Of a stretch of 64,000 nt of DNA, positions 1-9,403 are shown one piece after another. The DNA lies in NCBI RefSeq assembly GCF_012927125.1, contig NZ_JABBFZ010000013.1, forward strand, positions 149,783-213,782, read 5' to 3'. The DNA is from Paraburkholderia antibiotica. Lineage in GTDB: Bacteria; Pseudomonadota; Gammaproteobacteria; Burkholderiales; Burkholderiaceae. The position numbers were made by a program, and so were the translations under genes. The number at the start of each line of letters is the position of its first letter. Positions within the stretch are counted from its first letter, which is position 1. Under the pieces are notes generated by a model that was not told the DNA's origin, searched no databases, and saw only the letters and a list, made by a program, of their open reading frames with translations.

Positions 1-518
1 CCCTTCGGCACGCCGGTCGTGCCGCCCGTGCCGGGCAGCATGACCAGATCGTCGAGCGGTTCGCGTTCGTAGAACGTGTCGGCGAGACCGTCGAGCCACT
101 GGGCGAGGCTCGGCGCGAACGGCAACTGCGCATCGAGACAGACGACCACCGTCAGCGCGGGCAGCTCGGGCAACATCGCGCACACCATCTCCGCGTAGTC
201 GCTGTGGAACAGCAACGCGCGGCAGTCGAACGCGGCGAGCACGAAGCGGTTCTCGGCGACCTCGTTGCGCGGATTGATCGGACACCACACGTTGCCCGCC
301 CGCGAGATGCCGAACACGCACGCGAACGCAACCGGGTCGTTGCTGGACAGGATCGCCACGCGCTCGCCGGCGCCGACACCGTCGCGGACGAGCCCGCGGG
401 CCACCCGGTAGGTCAGGCGCTGCACCTGCGCGTAGCTGAGCGCGCTGTCGTCGGCGACGAGGCAAGGTCGCTCGGCGCCGAGCGACGCGCCCTTGTCGAG
501 GTAATGGGTCAAACGCAT
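1..518 (-). CDS. AMP-binding acyl-CoA synthetase, N-terminal part (runs off window)
   Basis: The N-terminal 172 residues of an ANL-superfamily acyl-CoA ligase, which activates a carboxylic acid with ATP and CoA. The start ATG is at 518 and the gene leaves the window at base 1. The frame ends in the P-loop GTGGTTGVPKG (usual form SGTTGxPKG), about where this motif falls in the family. Upstream comes the typical helix with the phrase ERVAILSSNDP. It is the last visible gene of a minus-strand cluster with the oxidoreductases at 559-1680 and 1729-2532, so a role in degrading a lipid or terpenoid-like acid is an inference. The substrate cannot be told from this part. Confidence 0.85.
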   Translation of the reverse strand, partial: MRLTHYLDKGASLGAERPCLVADDSALSYAQVQRLTYRVARGLVRDGVGAGERVAILSSNDPVAFACVFGISRAGNVWCPINPRNEVAENRFVLAAFDCRALLFHSDYAEMVCAMLPELPALTVVVCLDAQLPFAPSLAQWLDGLADTFYEREPLDDLVMLPGTGGTTGVPK

Positions 519-558
519 GACGATTCCCCTGCAAAACGCGGCGTGGTCAGGAAGCGTG

Positions 559-1680
559 TCAGTCGTGCACGGTGATAACGGGCTTCATCACGAGGCCGAA
601 GCTGCGCAACTGGCCGAGCAACGCGCGATGACCAAATGCCTGGCATCCCGAAGCAAAACCGACCCGCAGAGGCGGCGTCTGCAGCAGCGAGTACGCCGCA
701 TAGGCCTGCAACAGCCCGGTCTGCTTGTAGTTGCACACGCCGTGGATCACGCAGTGCGCGCGACCGAGCGGCCCCGACGCGTGTACCGAATCGACCGTCG
801 TATTGAGGCGCGGATTCTCGCGCGGCGGCATGTTGGCCTGCATGCTGCTGGCGATTTCCGCGAGCGCGACCTCCTGCTGATCCGGCGGCAGCGGACGGAT
901 CTTCTCCTCGAACATCTGCTGCGTCTGCCGCACGCCCTCCATGACCGCACGCGCCATCACGCCGCCCACCGCGCGGCAGTTCGCCACACGCGGATCGTCC
1001 TTGAACCACACCGGATGCGCGGTGCCGCCCCACGGTACCGCGATGGCCGTGTCGTGCTGCCCGGGCACCTGCACCTCGACGTGCGCGGTCGGCTCCCACG
1101 CAACGTACTTGTTCTGCTCCAGGTAGTACCAGGTTGCCTTCAGGATCGTGAAGATGGTCTGTGTCGATGCGTAAGTGGGGAAACCCTTCCACAGCACGAG
1201 GATGTCGAGCGTGTCGAGCCCCGGCGTTTCGAGGCACAGATTCGCGGCGATCTCGCCCATCGTGTACATCTGCGCGACGTTCGGCGCGAGCAGCAGGTCG
1301 CGCTTCGCGAACGCTTCGCCCCAACGCTCCTTCGTGTACAGCACCCAGTCCTGTTCGCCGGTCGTGTCCGAGTAATGACAGCCAGCCGCGAGACACGCCT
1401 CGACCACTTCCGAGCCGTACTTGATGAACGGCCCGACCATGTTGCTGACGAACTTCGCGCCCTTGAACAGCTCGGTCAACGCGGCGACCGTATGCTCGAC
1501 CTCGACGATTTCGTAGTCCGCGGTCTCGATGCCCGGAATGCGCGAGACCACTTCCTCGATGCGCTTTTTGTCGCGTCCCGCCGCGATGAACGGGATGTTG
1601 TACTCGCGCAGGTATTCGCACACCAGGCGGCCGGTGTAACCCGACACGCCGTACACGACCACTGGCTTCTTTGCACTCAT
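559..1680 (-). CDS. Saccharopine dehydrogenase-like NADP-binding oxidoreductase
   Basis: A 373-residue protein with an N-terminal Rossmann fold: VVVYGVSGYTGRLV carries the GxxGxxG-type nucleotide loop seen in saccharopine dehydrogenase-like and trans-acting enoyl reductase proteins. The phrase NMVGPFIKYG, followed by CHYSDTTGE, is typical of that family. ATG 1680 is preferred over an upstream in-frame codon at 1698 because an AGGAG ribosome site lies just ahead of it. The gene sits 48 bp downstream of the SDR gene and 40 bp upstream of the acyl-CoA ligase, so all three are probably co-transcribed. A real saccharopine dehydrogenase role is unlikely; the substrate is unknown. Confidence 0.75.
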   Translation of the reverse strand: MSAKKPVVVYGVSGYTGRLVCEYLREYNIPFIAAGRDKKRIEEVVSRIPGIETADYEIVEVEHTVAALTELFKGAKFVSNMVGPFIKYGSEVVEACLAAGCHYSDTTGEQDWVLYTKERWGEAFAKRDLLLAPNVAQMYTMGEIAANLCLETPGLDTLDILVLWKGFPTYASTQTIFTILKATWYYLEQNKYVAWEPTAHVEVQVPGQHDTAIAVPWGGTAHPVWFKDDPRVANCRAVGGVMARAVMEGVRQTQQMFEEKIRPLPPDQQEVALAEIASSMQANMPPRENPRLNTTVDSVHASGPLGRAHCVIHGVCNYKQTGLLQAYAAYSLLQTPPLRVGFASGCQAFGHRALLGQLRSFGLVMKPVITVHD

Positions 1681-1728
1681 GAACTGTCTCCTCTGCAATG
1701 CTGGAAATTGGCTAGCCGCTGGCGACGC

Positions 1729-2532
1729 TCACATGCCCATGCCGCCGTCGATCGGCACGCCGGCTCCGGTGATGAAACGGGCTTCGTCGGAACACAGAAA
1801 CACGATCGCGGCGCTGATCTCGTCGAGCGTCGCGAGGCGGCCGAGCGGCGTCTGTTCGATCACGGCGCCGACCGCGCCCTCGACGTTCGGCGCAAGGCCA
1901 TTGGCGACGATGTCGGTGGCGAGCTTCATGCCCATCTCGGTCGGCGTGAGCCCCGGATACACGCAGTTCACGCGAATCCCGTAGCCGAGCTTGCCGGCCT
2001 CCATCGCCGCAACGCGGGTCATGCGATCGACCGCGGACTTGGTCGCGGAATAACCGGCGATGGCCGGATAGGCAATTGTCGCGGCCACCGACGACACGTT
2101 GACGACGCAGCCGCCGCCGCCCACCGCGCCGCCTGGCCGCATCGCGCGAAACGCGTGCTTGAGGCCGAGCCCGACGCCGACCACGTTGATATCGCACATC
2201 CGCCGCAGATCGTCCGCCTGCAGATCCGCGATCAGCGAAGTGATCTCGATGCCGGCGTTGTTGATCAGGATGTCGAAGCCGCCCAGTTCGCCAACGACCG
2301 CGCCGACCGCGCGCTCCCACTGGGCGTCGTCGGTGACGTCGAGCGCCACCGAGCCGACCCGCGCGCCGGTTTGCGAGAGCCCGGCCGCCGTTTGCGCGGC
2401 GAGTTCGGTGAGCACGTCGCCGATCATCACCGATGCGCCGGCTCTCGCCAGCGCCTGCGCCACCGCCGCGCCGATGCCCCGCGCGCCGCCCGTCACCAGG
2501 GCTTTGCGCCCGCTCAGACTGCCATTCGCCAT
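1729..2532 (-). CDS. Short-chain dehydrogenase/reductase (SDR)
   Basis: A 267-residue classical SDR. Visible motifs are the cofactor loop TGGARGIG near the N-terminus, NNAG in the middle, the catalytic Ser followed by YSATK (Tyr and Lys of the active site) and the C-terminal GAGVPIDGG phrase. The start at ATG 2532 has a GGAGGGAGA ribosome site directly upstream; an earlier in-frame codon at 2595 has none. It leads a minus-strand operon with the NADP-binding oxidoreductase and acyl-CoA ligase, and is divergent from the TetR regulator at 2789. It probably oxidises a hydroxyl group in the same unknown pathway. Confidence 0.85.
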   Translation of the reverse strand: MANGSLSGRKALVTGGARGIGAAVAQALARAGASVMIGDVLTELAAQTAAGLSQTGARVGSVALDVTDDAQWERAVGAVVGELGGFDILINNAGIEITSLIADLQADDLRRMCDINVVGVGLGLKHAFRAMRPGGAVGGGGCVVNVSSVAATIAYPAIAGYSATKSAVDRMTRVAAMEAGKLGYGIRVNCVYPGLTPTEMGMKLATDIVANGLAPNVEGAVGAVIEQTPLGRLATLDEISAAIVFLCSDEARFITGAGVPIDGGMGM

Positions 2533-2595
2533 GTCTCCCTCCACGCTTAAAAGTTGCGCCGGACACACCGTGCGGAGCACGGCTACCGACAACAT

Positions 2596-2633
2596 CTAAC
2601 CAACTGGAAAGTTTATTTTTTACGAATGGTTAG
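2596..2633. promoter_or_regulatory. Inverted repeat between SDR operon and tetR, candidate operator
   Basis: CTAACCA at 2596-2602 is matched by TGGTTAG at 2627-2633 across an AT-rich 24-bp spacer. It lies in the divergent intergenic region, upstream of both start sites. The position suits binding by the neighbouring TetR protein, but that is inference. Confidence 0.4.
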
Positions 2634-2684
2634 TTTTATTTGAACTGATGTCAAGAATTTTTTGTACAGACGTCCAGCTTTCTC

Positions 2685-2713
2685 TTGACAGTCGTTTCGC
2701 TGCTTCGCACAAT
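2685..2713 (+). promoter_or_regulatory. Candidate sigma-70 promoter of the tetR gene
   Basis: TTGACA at 2685-2690 is a perfect -35 box, followed after exactly 17 bp by CACAAT at 2708-2713 (4 of 6 to the -10 consensus). It points at the TetR start at 2789, leaving a leader of about 70 bases. Confidence 0.5.
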
Positions 2714-2788
2714 GGTTTCGCTCGTCGGGGGGCGGCGCATCCGCGCCGTGCCGCGCGCGGCAACCGTTCAGAGAGAGACGATCACAGC

Positions 2789-3445
2789 ATGACGAGGCAG
2801 CACGACAACACGGCCGCGGCACCGAAGCAGCGCGCCGGCCGGCCGCGACGCGATCCGGTGGACAAGTACGAGGCACGCCGCGTGGAACTCGCGGAAGCCG
2901 CGTTGAAGACGCTCGCCGAATTGGGCTACGCGAAGACGAGCCTGCGCGAGATCGCGCAGAAGTCCGAGTTCACGCACGCGGTGCTGCACTACTACTTCGA
3001 GGACAAGCTCGATCTGATCCGCTGCAGCATCCGCCATTTCAAGGCGCAGTGCGCGACGCGCTACGACGTCGTGACAGTCTCGGCGCGCTCGCAGGACGAG
3101 TTGCTGAACGGCTTTCTCGACAAGCTCGCCGAAACGATTCGCGACGAGCCGCAAATGCACAGCCTCTGGTACGACCTGCGCGCGCAGGCGCTGTTCGAAG
3201 ATGCGTTTCGCGACGTCGTCAGCGAAATCGATGCGAGCCTCGAAGCGATGGTCTGGCGCATCGTCATGCGCAACGCGGAACTCGGCGGAGGCCAGCCGTC
3301 GATCACACCGGGCGCCGCATATGCGCTGCTCGACGGGCTGTTCCAGAAGCATCTGCTGCGACATATGTCCGACGATCCGAACGCGATTCCCCATCTGCTC
3401 GACGAAGTGCGCGCGCTGTTCCCCAAGCTCTGCTGCGCGAACTGA
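2789..3445 (+). CDS. TetR/AcrR family transcriptional regulator
   Basis: A 218-residue repressor-like protein. After a basic leader (AGRPRRDP) comes a TetR helix-turn-helix: LAELGYAKTSLREIAQKSEFTHAVLHYYFEDK, where the recognition helix runs into the HYYFxDK signature. The C-terminal two thirds would bind ligand and dimerise. The ATG at 2789 follows a GAGAGAGA purine tract; an upstream in-frame ATG at 2648 would add 47 residues of low-complexity sequence covering the promoter, so it is rejected. It is divergent from the SDR-oxidoreductase-ligase operon, which it most likely controls in response to an acyl-CoA-like or lipid ligand (inference). Confidence 0.85.
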   Translation: MTRQHDNTAAAPKQRAGRPRRDPVDKYEARRVELAEAALKTLAELGYAKTSLREIAQKSEFTHAVLHYYFEDKLDLIRCSIRHFKAQCATRYDVVTVSARSQDELLNGFLDKLAETIRDEPQMHSLWYDLRAQALFEDAFRDVVSEIDASLEAMVWRIVMRNAELGGGQPSITPGAAYALLDGLFQKHLLRHMSDDPNAIPHLLDEVRALFPKLCCAN

Positions 3446-3817
3446 TAAGCGGCGCGCGGGAGCACCCACGCCGCCCCCTGCCCGCTCAAATCCACGCTCT
3501 GCACCAAATTCCCGCCAGTCATAGCCCACTACTTTGACGTCGTTATCTACGGCGATCTGCGGGCTTTGATCCCAAACTGTTTCCAGCTGCACCGAACAGC
3601 GCTAAACCCCTGTCCTCAAAGGAAAAACTCGCGTGACGCGCCTGATGCGCGCGAGGAAATAAACCGCTAATCTCGACCCCGCGCGCTCGCCGAGGCTCGT
3701 GATTCGCGACCAGCCAGACTCCGCGAAACATCGAAATCGTCCTTTAAAAAGGCTCGAAAAGTCCTCTCGCAGTCCTCTCGCGTGCGCAGCAGCAGAAAAG
3801 CACCCTGGAGTACCTCT
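3446..3817. other. Intergenic region upstream of bioA
   Basis: About 370 bases between tetR and bioA. I see no credible gene. A CTGGAG ribosome site at 3805-3810 precedes the bioA start. I see no obvious BirA-type operator. Confidence 0.5.
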
Positions 3818-5191
3818 TTGGAAAATTCAGCAGTACCTTCCGTGGCCAACCCGGCCGCCCCCGACGACTGGGTCGCCCGCAGCCTGCGCGCGGTGTGGCA
3901 CCCGTGCACGCAGATGAAGCATCACGAACGTCTGCCGCTCGTGCCCGTCGCGCGCGGTCAGGGCGCCTGGCTCTACGATCGCGCCGGCCATCGCTATCTG
4001 GATGCGATCAGCTCGTGGTGGGTCAATCTGTTCGGTCACGCGAACTCGCGCATCAACGCCGCGCTGAAAGACCAACTCGATACGCTCGAACACGCGATGC
4101 TCGCCGGCTGCACGCACGAGCCCGCCGTCGAACTCGCCGAGCGGCTGCACGCGCTGACCGGCAGCACGCTCGGCCATGCGTTCTTCGCGTCGGATGGCGC
4201 GTCGGCGGTCGAGATCGCGCTGAAGATGAGCTTTCACAGCTGGCGCAATCGCGGCTTCGCCGACAAGCAGGAATTCGTCTGCATTGCCAACAGTTATCAC
4301 GGCGAGACCATCGGCGCGCTCGGCGTGACCGACGTCGCGCTGTTCAAGGACGCGTACGACCCGCTGATCCGTCATGCACACGTCGTCGCGTCGCCCGATG
4401 CCCGGCTCGCGCAGGCGGGCGAGTCGGCCGCCGACGTCGCGCGCCGCGCGCTCGACAACGTGCGCGCATTGTTCGAAGCCCGCTCGGCGCGTATCGCCGC
4501 GCTGATCGTCGAGCCGCTCGTGCAATGCGCGGCCGGCATGGCGATGCACGACGCGTCGTACGTCGCCGGACTTCGTGCGCTGTGCGACCAGTACGGCGTG
4601 CATCTGATCGCCGACGAAATCGCGGTCGGCTGCGGGCGCACCGGCACGTTCTTCGCATGCGAACAGGCCGGCGTGTGGCCGGATTTTCTGTGTTTGTCGA
4701 AGGGCATCAGCGGCGGTTATCTGCCGCTGTCGATCGTGCTGTCGCGCGACGAAATCTTCGCGGCCTTCTATCACGACGACACCGCGCGCGGCTTTCTGCA
4801 CTCGCACTCGTACACCGGCAATCCGCTCGCGTGCCGCGCGGCACTCGCCACGCTCGATCTGTTCGCGAGCGACGACGTGCTCGCCGCCAACGCGCGCAAA
4901 GCCGCGACGCTCGCAGCCGCCCTCGCCCCGCTCGCCGATCACCCGCAGGTGCGCAACCTGCGCCAGCGCGGCACGATCTTCGCGTTCGATGCGGCGATCG
5001 ACGACCCGCAGCAGGCCAGAACGTTTTCGCGCCGCTTCTTCGAGAACGCGTTGCGGCGCGAACTGCTGCTGCGTCCGATCGGCACCACCGTGTATCTGAT
5101 GCCGCCATACATCCTCGACGACGAAGAACTCGCGCTGCTCGCCGCACGCACGCGCGAAACTTTCGACGCCACGCTTGCGGAGGCCGACTGA
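3818..5191 (+). CDS. bioA: Adenosylmethionine-8-amino-7-oxononanoate aminotransferase
   Basis: BioA converts 7-keto-8-aminopelargonate (KAPA) to 7,8-diaminopelargonate using S-adenosylmethionine as amino donor, a PLP-dependent class III aminotransferase. Visible are WHPCTQM near the N-terminus, ISSWWVNLFGH, the PLP aspartate in LIADEIAVG (residue 266) and the Schiff-base lysine in CLSKGISGG (residue 295). The start is chosen as TTG 3818 because CTGGAG lies 7 bp ahead; an in-frame ATG at 3782 has no ribosome site and would add 12 residues. It is the first gene of bioAFDB and its stop overlaps the bioF start by one base. Confidence 0.93.
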   Translation: MENSAVPSVANPAAPDDWVARSLRAVWHPCTQMKHHERLPLVPVARGQGAWLYDRAGHRYLDAISSWWVNLFGHANSRINAALKDQLDTLEHAMLAGCTHEPAVELAERLHALTGSTLGHAFFASDGASAVEIALKMSFHSWRNRGFADKQEFVCIANSYHGETIGALGVTDVALFKDAYDPLIRHAHVVASPDARLAQAGESAADVARRALDNVRALFEARSARIAALIVEPLVQCAAGMAMHDASYVAGLRALCDQYGVHLIADEIAVGCGRTGTFFACEQAGVWPDFLCLSKGISGGYLPLSIVLSRDEIFAAFYHDDTARGFLHSHSYTGNPLACRAALATLDLFASDDVLAANARKAATLAAALAPLADHPQVRNLRQRGTIFAFDAAIDDPQQARTFSRRFFENALRRELLLRPIGTTVYLMPPYILDDEELALLAARTRETFDATLAEAD

Positions 5192-6375
5192 TGCATCTGC
5201 TCGACACACTTGCCGAAGGCCTGAAGGAACTGGACGCGCACGGACTGCGCCGGCGCCGCCGTACCGCCGACACGCCGTGCGCCGCGCACATGACCGTCGA
5301 CGGTCGCGACATCATCGGCTTCGCCAGCAACGACTATCTGGGCCTCGCCGCACATCCGCTGCTGATCGAGGCGATCGCCGAAGGCGCGCGCCGTTACGGC
5401 GCGGGCAGCGGCGGCTCGCATCTGCTCGGCGGCCACTCGCGCGCGCATGCGCAACTCGAAGACGATCTCGCGGCGTTCGCGGGCGGCTTCGTCGACGCAC
5501 CGCGCGCGCTGTATTTCAGCACCGGCTATATGGCAAATCTCGCCGCGCTGACCGCGCTCGCGGGCCGCGGCACGACGCTGTTCTCCGATGCACTCAATCA
5601 CGCGTCGCTGATCGACGGCGCGCGGCTCTCGCGCGCCGACGTGCAGATCTATCCGCACTGCGACATGGATGCGTTGAGCGCGATGCTCGAAGCATCGGAA
5701 TCCGAAGTAAAGATCATCGTCTCCGACACCGTGTTCAGCATGGACGGCGATATCGCACCGTTGCCGCGTCTCGTCGAACTGGCGGAGCGGCATGGCGCGT
5801 GGCTGATCGTCGACGATGCGCACGGCTTCGGCGTGCTCGGCCCGCAAGGCCGCGGCGCGATCGCGCAGGCCGCGCTGCGCTCGCCGCATCTGATTTCGAT
5901 CGGCACGCTTGGCAAGGCCGCGGGCGTGTCCGGCGCGTTCGTGGTCGCGCATGCGACGGTGATCGAATGGCTCGTGCAACGCGCGCGGCCGTACATCTTC
6001 ACGACCGCGTCGGTGCCGGCAGCCGCGCACGCGGTGTCGGCCAGTTTGCGCATTATCGGCGGCGACGAAGGCGATAAGCGCCGCGCGCATCTTCAGCAGT
6101 TGATCGAGCGTACGCGCGCGATGCTGAAGGCGACCCCATGGCTGCCGGTCGATTCGCACACCGCCGTGCAGCCGCTGATCATCGGCGCGAACGATGCGAC
6201 GCTCACGATCGCCGCGTCGCTCGATCGCGCGGGCCTGTGGGTCCCCGCGATCCGTCCGCCGACCGTGCCGGCCGGCACCTCGCGACTGCGCATCTCGCTG
6301 TCGGCCGCGCATTCGCAGGCGGATCTCGACCGGCTCGAAGCCGGCCTGCAACAACTCGGAGCGAGCGCCGCATGA
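5191..6375 (+). CDS. bioF: 8-amino-7-oxononanoate synthase
   Basis: BioF condenses pimeloyl thioester with L-alanine to KAPA, the first dedicated step of biotin ring assembly. The 394-residue protein is a PLP alpha-oxoamine synthase: GSGGSHLLGGHSRAH at residues 72-86, DDAHGFGVLG at 208-217 with the PLP-binding Asp and His, and the Schiff-base lysine in IGTLGKAAG (residue 242). The ATG shares one base with the bioA stop (TGATG), and the stop overlaps the bioD start (ATGA), so translation is coupled through the operon. Confidence 0.95.
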   Translation: MHLLDTLAEGLKELDAHGLRRRRRTADTPCAAHMTVDGRDIIGFASNDYLGLAAHPLLIEAIAEGARRYGAGSGGSHLLGGHSRAHAQLEDDLAAFAGGFVDAPRALYFSTGYMANLAALTALAGRGTTLFSDALNHASLIDGARLSRADVQIYPHCDMDALSAMLEASESEVKIIVSDTVFSMDGDIAPLPRLVELAERHGAWLIVDDAHGFGVLGPQGRGAIAQAALRSPHLISIGTLGKAAGVSGAFVVAHATVIEWLVQRARPYIFTTASVPAAAHAVSASLRIIGGDEGDKRRAHLQQLIERTRAMLKATPWLPVDSHTAVQPLIIGANDATLTIAASLDRAGLWVPAIRPPTVPAGTSRLRISLSAAHSQADLDRLEAGLQQLGASAA

Positions 6376-7106
6376 GCACCAGCCTGAACGACGCGCTGTC
6401 GCTGTTCGTCACCGGCACCGATACCGAAATCGGCAAGACCTTCGTGTCGTCCGCGCTGTTGCGCGGCTTCGTGCGCGAGGGCTTGCAAGCGGCCGCGATG
6501 AAACCGATCGCGGCCGGCGCGTTCGAGGTGGACGGCGTGCTGCACAACGAAGACGCGGATCAGCTCGATGCCGCGTCGAGCGTGCTGCTGCCGCCCGGGA
6601 TGCGCACGCCGTATCTGCTGAAGGAGCCGGCCGCGCCACATATTGCTGCCGCGCTGGAGAACGTCTCGTTCGACCTCGCGCGCATCGTGGCGTGTCATCG
6701 GCAGGCTGTGCAGCGCGCGGATGTTGTCGTCGTCGAAGGCGTCGGCGGTTTTCGCGTGCCGTTGACCGCGACGCAGGACACCGCCGATCTCGCGGTCGCG
6801 CTGAAGCTGCCGGTCGTGCTGGTGGTCGGCATGCGGCTCGGCTGCATCAGCCATGCGCTGCTCACTGCCGAGGCGATTGCCGTGCGCGGTCTGATGCTCG
6901 CCGGCTGGGTCGCGAATCGCATCGACCCCGACATGCTCTTCCCCGACGAAAACATCGCGTCGATTCGCGCGCATCTGGCGCACGCGTACGACGCGCCGCT
7001 GCTCGGCATCGTCCCGCATCTCAGTCCGATTTCACCGGACCTCGCCGCACAGCAACTCGACATTCCCAGGCTTCTGCAAACGCTGCGTCAACTGCGCAGC
7101 GCATAA
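6372..7106 (+). CDS. bioD: ATP-dependent dethiobiotin synthetase
   Basis: BioD closes the ureido ring of dethiobiotin from diaminopelargonate, CO2 and ATP. The 244-residue protein begins with the P-loop GTDTEIGKTF (about residues 14-23). KPIAAG carries the conserved substrate Lys, and VVVEGVGGFRVPL is the second conserved block. It starts within the bioF stop codon (ATGA overlap) and is 45 bp from bioB. Confidence 0.94.
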   Translation: MSTSLNDALSLFVTGTDTEIGKTFVSSALLRGFVREGLQAAAMKPIAAGAFEVDGVLHNEDADQLDAASSVLLPPGMRTPYLLKEPAAPHIAAALENVSFDLARIVACHRQAVQRADVVVVEGVGGFRVPLTATQDTADLAVALKLPVVLVVGMRLGCISHALLTAEAIAVRGLMLAGWVANRIDPDMLFPDENIASIRAHLAHAYDAPLLGIVPHLSPISPDLAAQQLDIPRLLQTLRQLRSA

Positions 7107-7151
7107 CGCCGACACCCATTCATCCGAACACGAAACACGAGGATCGATCCC

Positions 7152-8267
7152 ATGACCCAACTGAACATCGCAACGGGCACCGCCGATACGGCCGCCGCGA
7201 ACCTCAACCCGAACTCCGCCGACGACACCACCGCGGCAGCGAAGCCGCTCGCGCGCTGGCGCGTCGCCGACATCGTCGCGTTGTACGAACTGCCGTTCAA
7301 CGACCTGCTGTTCCGCGCGCAGCAAACGCATCGCGAGCATTTCGACGCGAACACGGTGCAACTGTCGACGCTGCTGTCGATCAAGACCGGCGGCTGCGAA
7401 GAGGATTGCGCGTACTGTCCGCAATCGGTGCATCACGACACGGGCCTCGAAGCCGACAAGCTGATGGCCGTCGACGACGTGCTCGCCGCCGCGCAGGTCG
7501 CGAAGCAGAACGGCGCGACGCGCTTCTGCATGGGCGCCGCGTGGCGCAATCCGAAGGACCGTCACCTCGAACCGATCAAGGACATGATCCGCGGCGTGAA
7601 GGCGATGGGCCTCGAAACCTGCGTGACGCTCGGCATGCTGGAGACGCACCAGGCGCAGGCGCTGCGCGACGCGGGCCTCGACTACTACAACCACAACCTC
7701 GACACGTCGCCCGAGTTCTACGGTCAGATCATTTCGACGCGCACCTATCAGGACCGTCTCGACACGCTGGAGCGCGTGCGCGACGCGGGCATCAACGTGT
7801 GCTGCGGCGGCATCGTCGGTCTCGGTGAATCGCGCCGCGAACGCGCGGGGCTGATCGCGCAGCTCGCGAACATGGAGCCGTATCCGGAATCGGTACCGAT
7901 CAACAACCTCGTGCAGGTGGAAGGCACGCCGCTCACCGGCACCGAAGCGATCGATCCGTTCGAATTCGTGCGTACGATCGCGATTGCGCGCATCACGATG
8001 CCGCGCGCGATGGTGCGTCTGTCGGCCGGCCGCGAACAGATGGACGAAGCGTTGCAGGCGATGTGTTTCCTCGCCGGCGCGAATTCGATTTTCTACGGCG
8101 ATCAGTTGCTGACCACCAGCAACCCGCAGGCGGAAGCGGACCGCAAGCTGCTCGCGCGGCTGGGCATTCGCGCGGAGGCTGCGCAGCAGATGCCGGTGGA
8201 GTCGAGCGGGTGCGAGAAGGGCTGCTCGCACGGTCATGGTGACCACGCTCACGCTTCGACGAACTAA
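7152..8267 (+). CDS. bioB: Biotin synthase (radical SAM)
   Basis: BioB inserts sulfur into dethiobiotin. The radical-SAM [4Fe-4S] motif CEEDCAYC gives Cys82, Cys86 and Cys89; further family blocks are YYNHNLDTS, GGIVGLGE and NNLVQVEGTPL. At 371 residues it is a little longer than E. coli BioB, with a 30-residue Ala/Asn-rich N-terminal extension and a Cys/His tail (GCEKGCSHGHGDHAH) that is common in betaproteobacterial BioB. It is the last gene of bioAFDB; a strong terminator lies about 40 bp downstream. Confidence 0.96.
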   Translation: MTQLNIATGTADTAAANLNPNSADDTTAAAKPLARWRVADIVALYELPFNDLLFRAQQTHREHFDANTVQLSTLLSIKTGGCEEDCAYCPQSVHHDTGLEADKLMAVDDVLAAAQVAKQNGATRFCMGAAWRNPKDRHLEPIKDMIRGVKAMGLETCVTLGMLETHQAQALRDAGLDYYNHNLDTSPEFYGQIISTRTYQDRLDTLERVRDAGINVCCGGIVGLGESRRERAGLIAQLANMEPYPESVPINNLVQVEGTPLTGTEAIDPFEFVRTIAIARITMPRAMVRLSAGREQMDEALQAMCFLAGANSIFYGDQLLTTSNPQAEADRKLLARLGIRAEAAQQMPVESSGCEKGCSHGHGDHAHASTN

Positions 8268-8305
8268 GCATCGGAGCAAGCGCGCGCGGTGAACCGCGCG
8301 CCCGT

Positions 8306-8343
8306 AAAAAAAGCTGCCTCGCGCATAGCGAGGCAGCTTTTTT
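8306..8343. terminator. Bidirectional intrinsic terminator, bioB / sulfate-binding protein
   Basis: A perfect 10-bp stem (8313-8322 with 8328-8337) and 5-base loop, flanked by seven A on the left and six T on the right, so it serves both converging transcripts. Confidence 0.9.
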
Positions 8344-8365
8344 CTTGCCGGCAAACTTTCCGGTT

Positions 8366-9403
8366 TTACTTCCGGTCGACAATAATCTGATCGAACGTCC
8401 CGCCGTCGGAGAAATGCGTGTCCTGCGCTTTCTGCCAGCTGCCGAACATGTCTTCGACCGTGAAGGTTTTGATCGGCTTGAATTCGGCCGCGTGCTTCGC
8501 GAGCACGTTCTTGTCGCGCGGTCGCAGATGATGCTGCGCGATGATTTCCTGCGCGGCCGGCGACCACAGGTAGTCGAGATACGCCTGCGCCTCTTTGCGC
8601 GTGCCGCGCTTGTCGACGACCTTATCGACGATCGCAACCGGCGGCGCCGCCAGCAGGCTCACCGACGGATACACCGCTTCGTAGCTGCCCGCGCCGACAC
8701 CCGTGTCGATCAGCGACACCTCGTTCTCGAACGTCACCAGCACATCGCCGATGCCGCGCTGCGTGAACGTGGTCGTCGCGCCCCGGCCGCCGGTGTCGAG
8801 CACCGGCACGTTGCGGAAGATCGCCTTCACGAAGTCCTGCGCCTGTGCATCGGTGCCGCCATGCTGCTTGCGATAACCCCACGCGGCAAGATACGTATAG
8901 CGGCCGTTGCCCGAGGTCTTCGGATTCGCGATTACCGCCTGAATGCCGGGCTTCGCGAGATCGTCCCAGTCCTTGATGTGCTTCGGGTTGCCCTTGCGCA
9001 CGAGGAACACCATCGTCGTCGTGTACGGCGCGCTGCCGTCCGGTAGCCGCGCGCGCCAGTTCGCGGGCACCAGGTGGCCCTTGTCGGCGAGCAGATCGAT
9101 GTCGTTCGGCTGATTCATCGTCACGACGTCGGCCTGCAGACCTTGCAGCACCGACAGCGCCTGCGCACTCGACGCGCCGTGCGACTGCCGCACCGACAGG
9201 GTCTCGCCGCTCTTCTGCTTATACGCCGCGATGAAGCTCGCGTTGATGTCCTTGTACAGCTCGCGCGTCACGTCGTACGACACGTTCAGCAGCGCCGTAT
9301 CCGCATGCGCGCTCGACACGCCGCCAAACGCGAGCGTGATAGCCGTGATGCCGGCCGCGACGCCGGCCTTGATCCGGCGCGTTGTCCCCGTGTTGCCCTT
9401 CAT
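8366..9403 (-). CDS. sbp: Periplasmic sulfate-binding protein
   Basis: A 345-residue extracellular solute-binding protein of the sulfate/thiosulfate ABC importer. A signal peptide of about 33 residues ends in SSAHA. Family blocks are LLNVSYDVTRELYKDIN, QSHGASSAQA and NPKTSGNGRYTYLAAWGY, all lining the sulfate pocket in characterised members. No permease or ATPase genes (cysTWA) are next to it, so it must feed a transporter encoded elsewhere. It shares the bidirectional terminator with bioB. Sulfur-dependent regulation is likely but no site is evident. Confidence 0.93.
   Translation of the reverse strand: MKGNTGTTRRIKAGVAAGITAITLAFGGVSSAHADTALLNVSYDVTRELYKDINASFIAAYKQKSGETLSVRQSHGASSAQALSVLQGLQADVVTMNQPNDIDLLADKGHLVPANWRARLPDGSAPYTTTMVFLVRKGNPKHIKDWDDLAKPGIQAVIANPKTSGNGRYTYLAAWGYRKQHGGTDAQAQDFVKAIFRNVPVLDTGGRGATTTFTQRGIGDVLVTFENEVSLIDTGVGAGSYEAVYPSVSLLAAPPVAIVDKVVDKRGTRKEAQAYLDYLWSPAAQEIIAQHHLRPRDKNVLAKHAAEFKPIKTFTVEDMFGSWQKAQDTHFSDGGTFDQIIVDRK

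Noticed and set aside
517..2550. Long open frame of over 670 codons on the plus strand
   Set aside because: It is antisense to the oxidoreductase and SDR genes, which have clear motifs and ribosome sites; long antisense frames are expected at this GC content.
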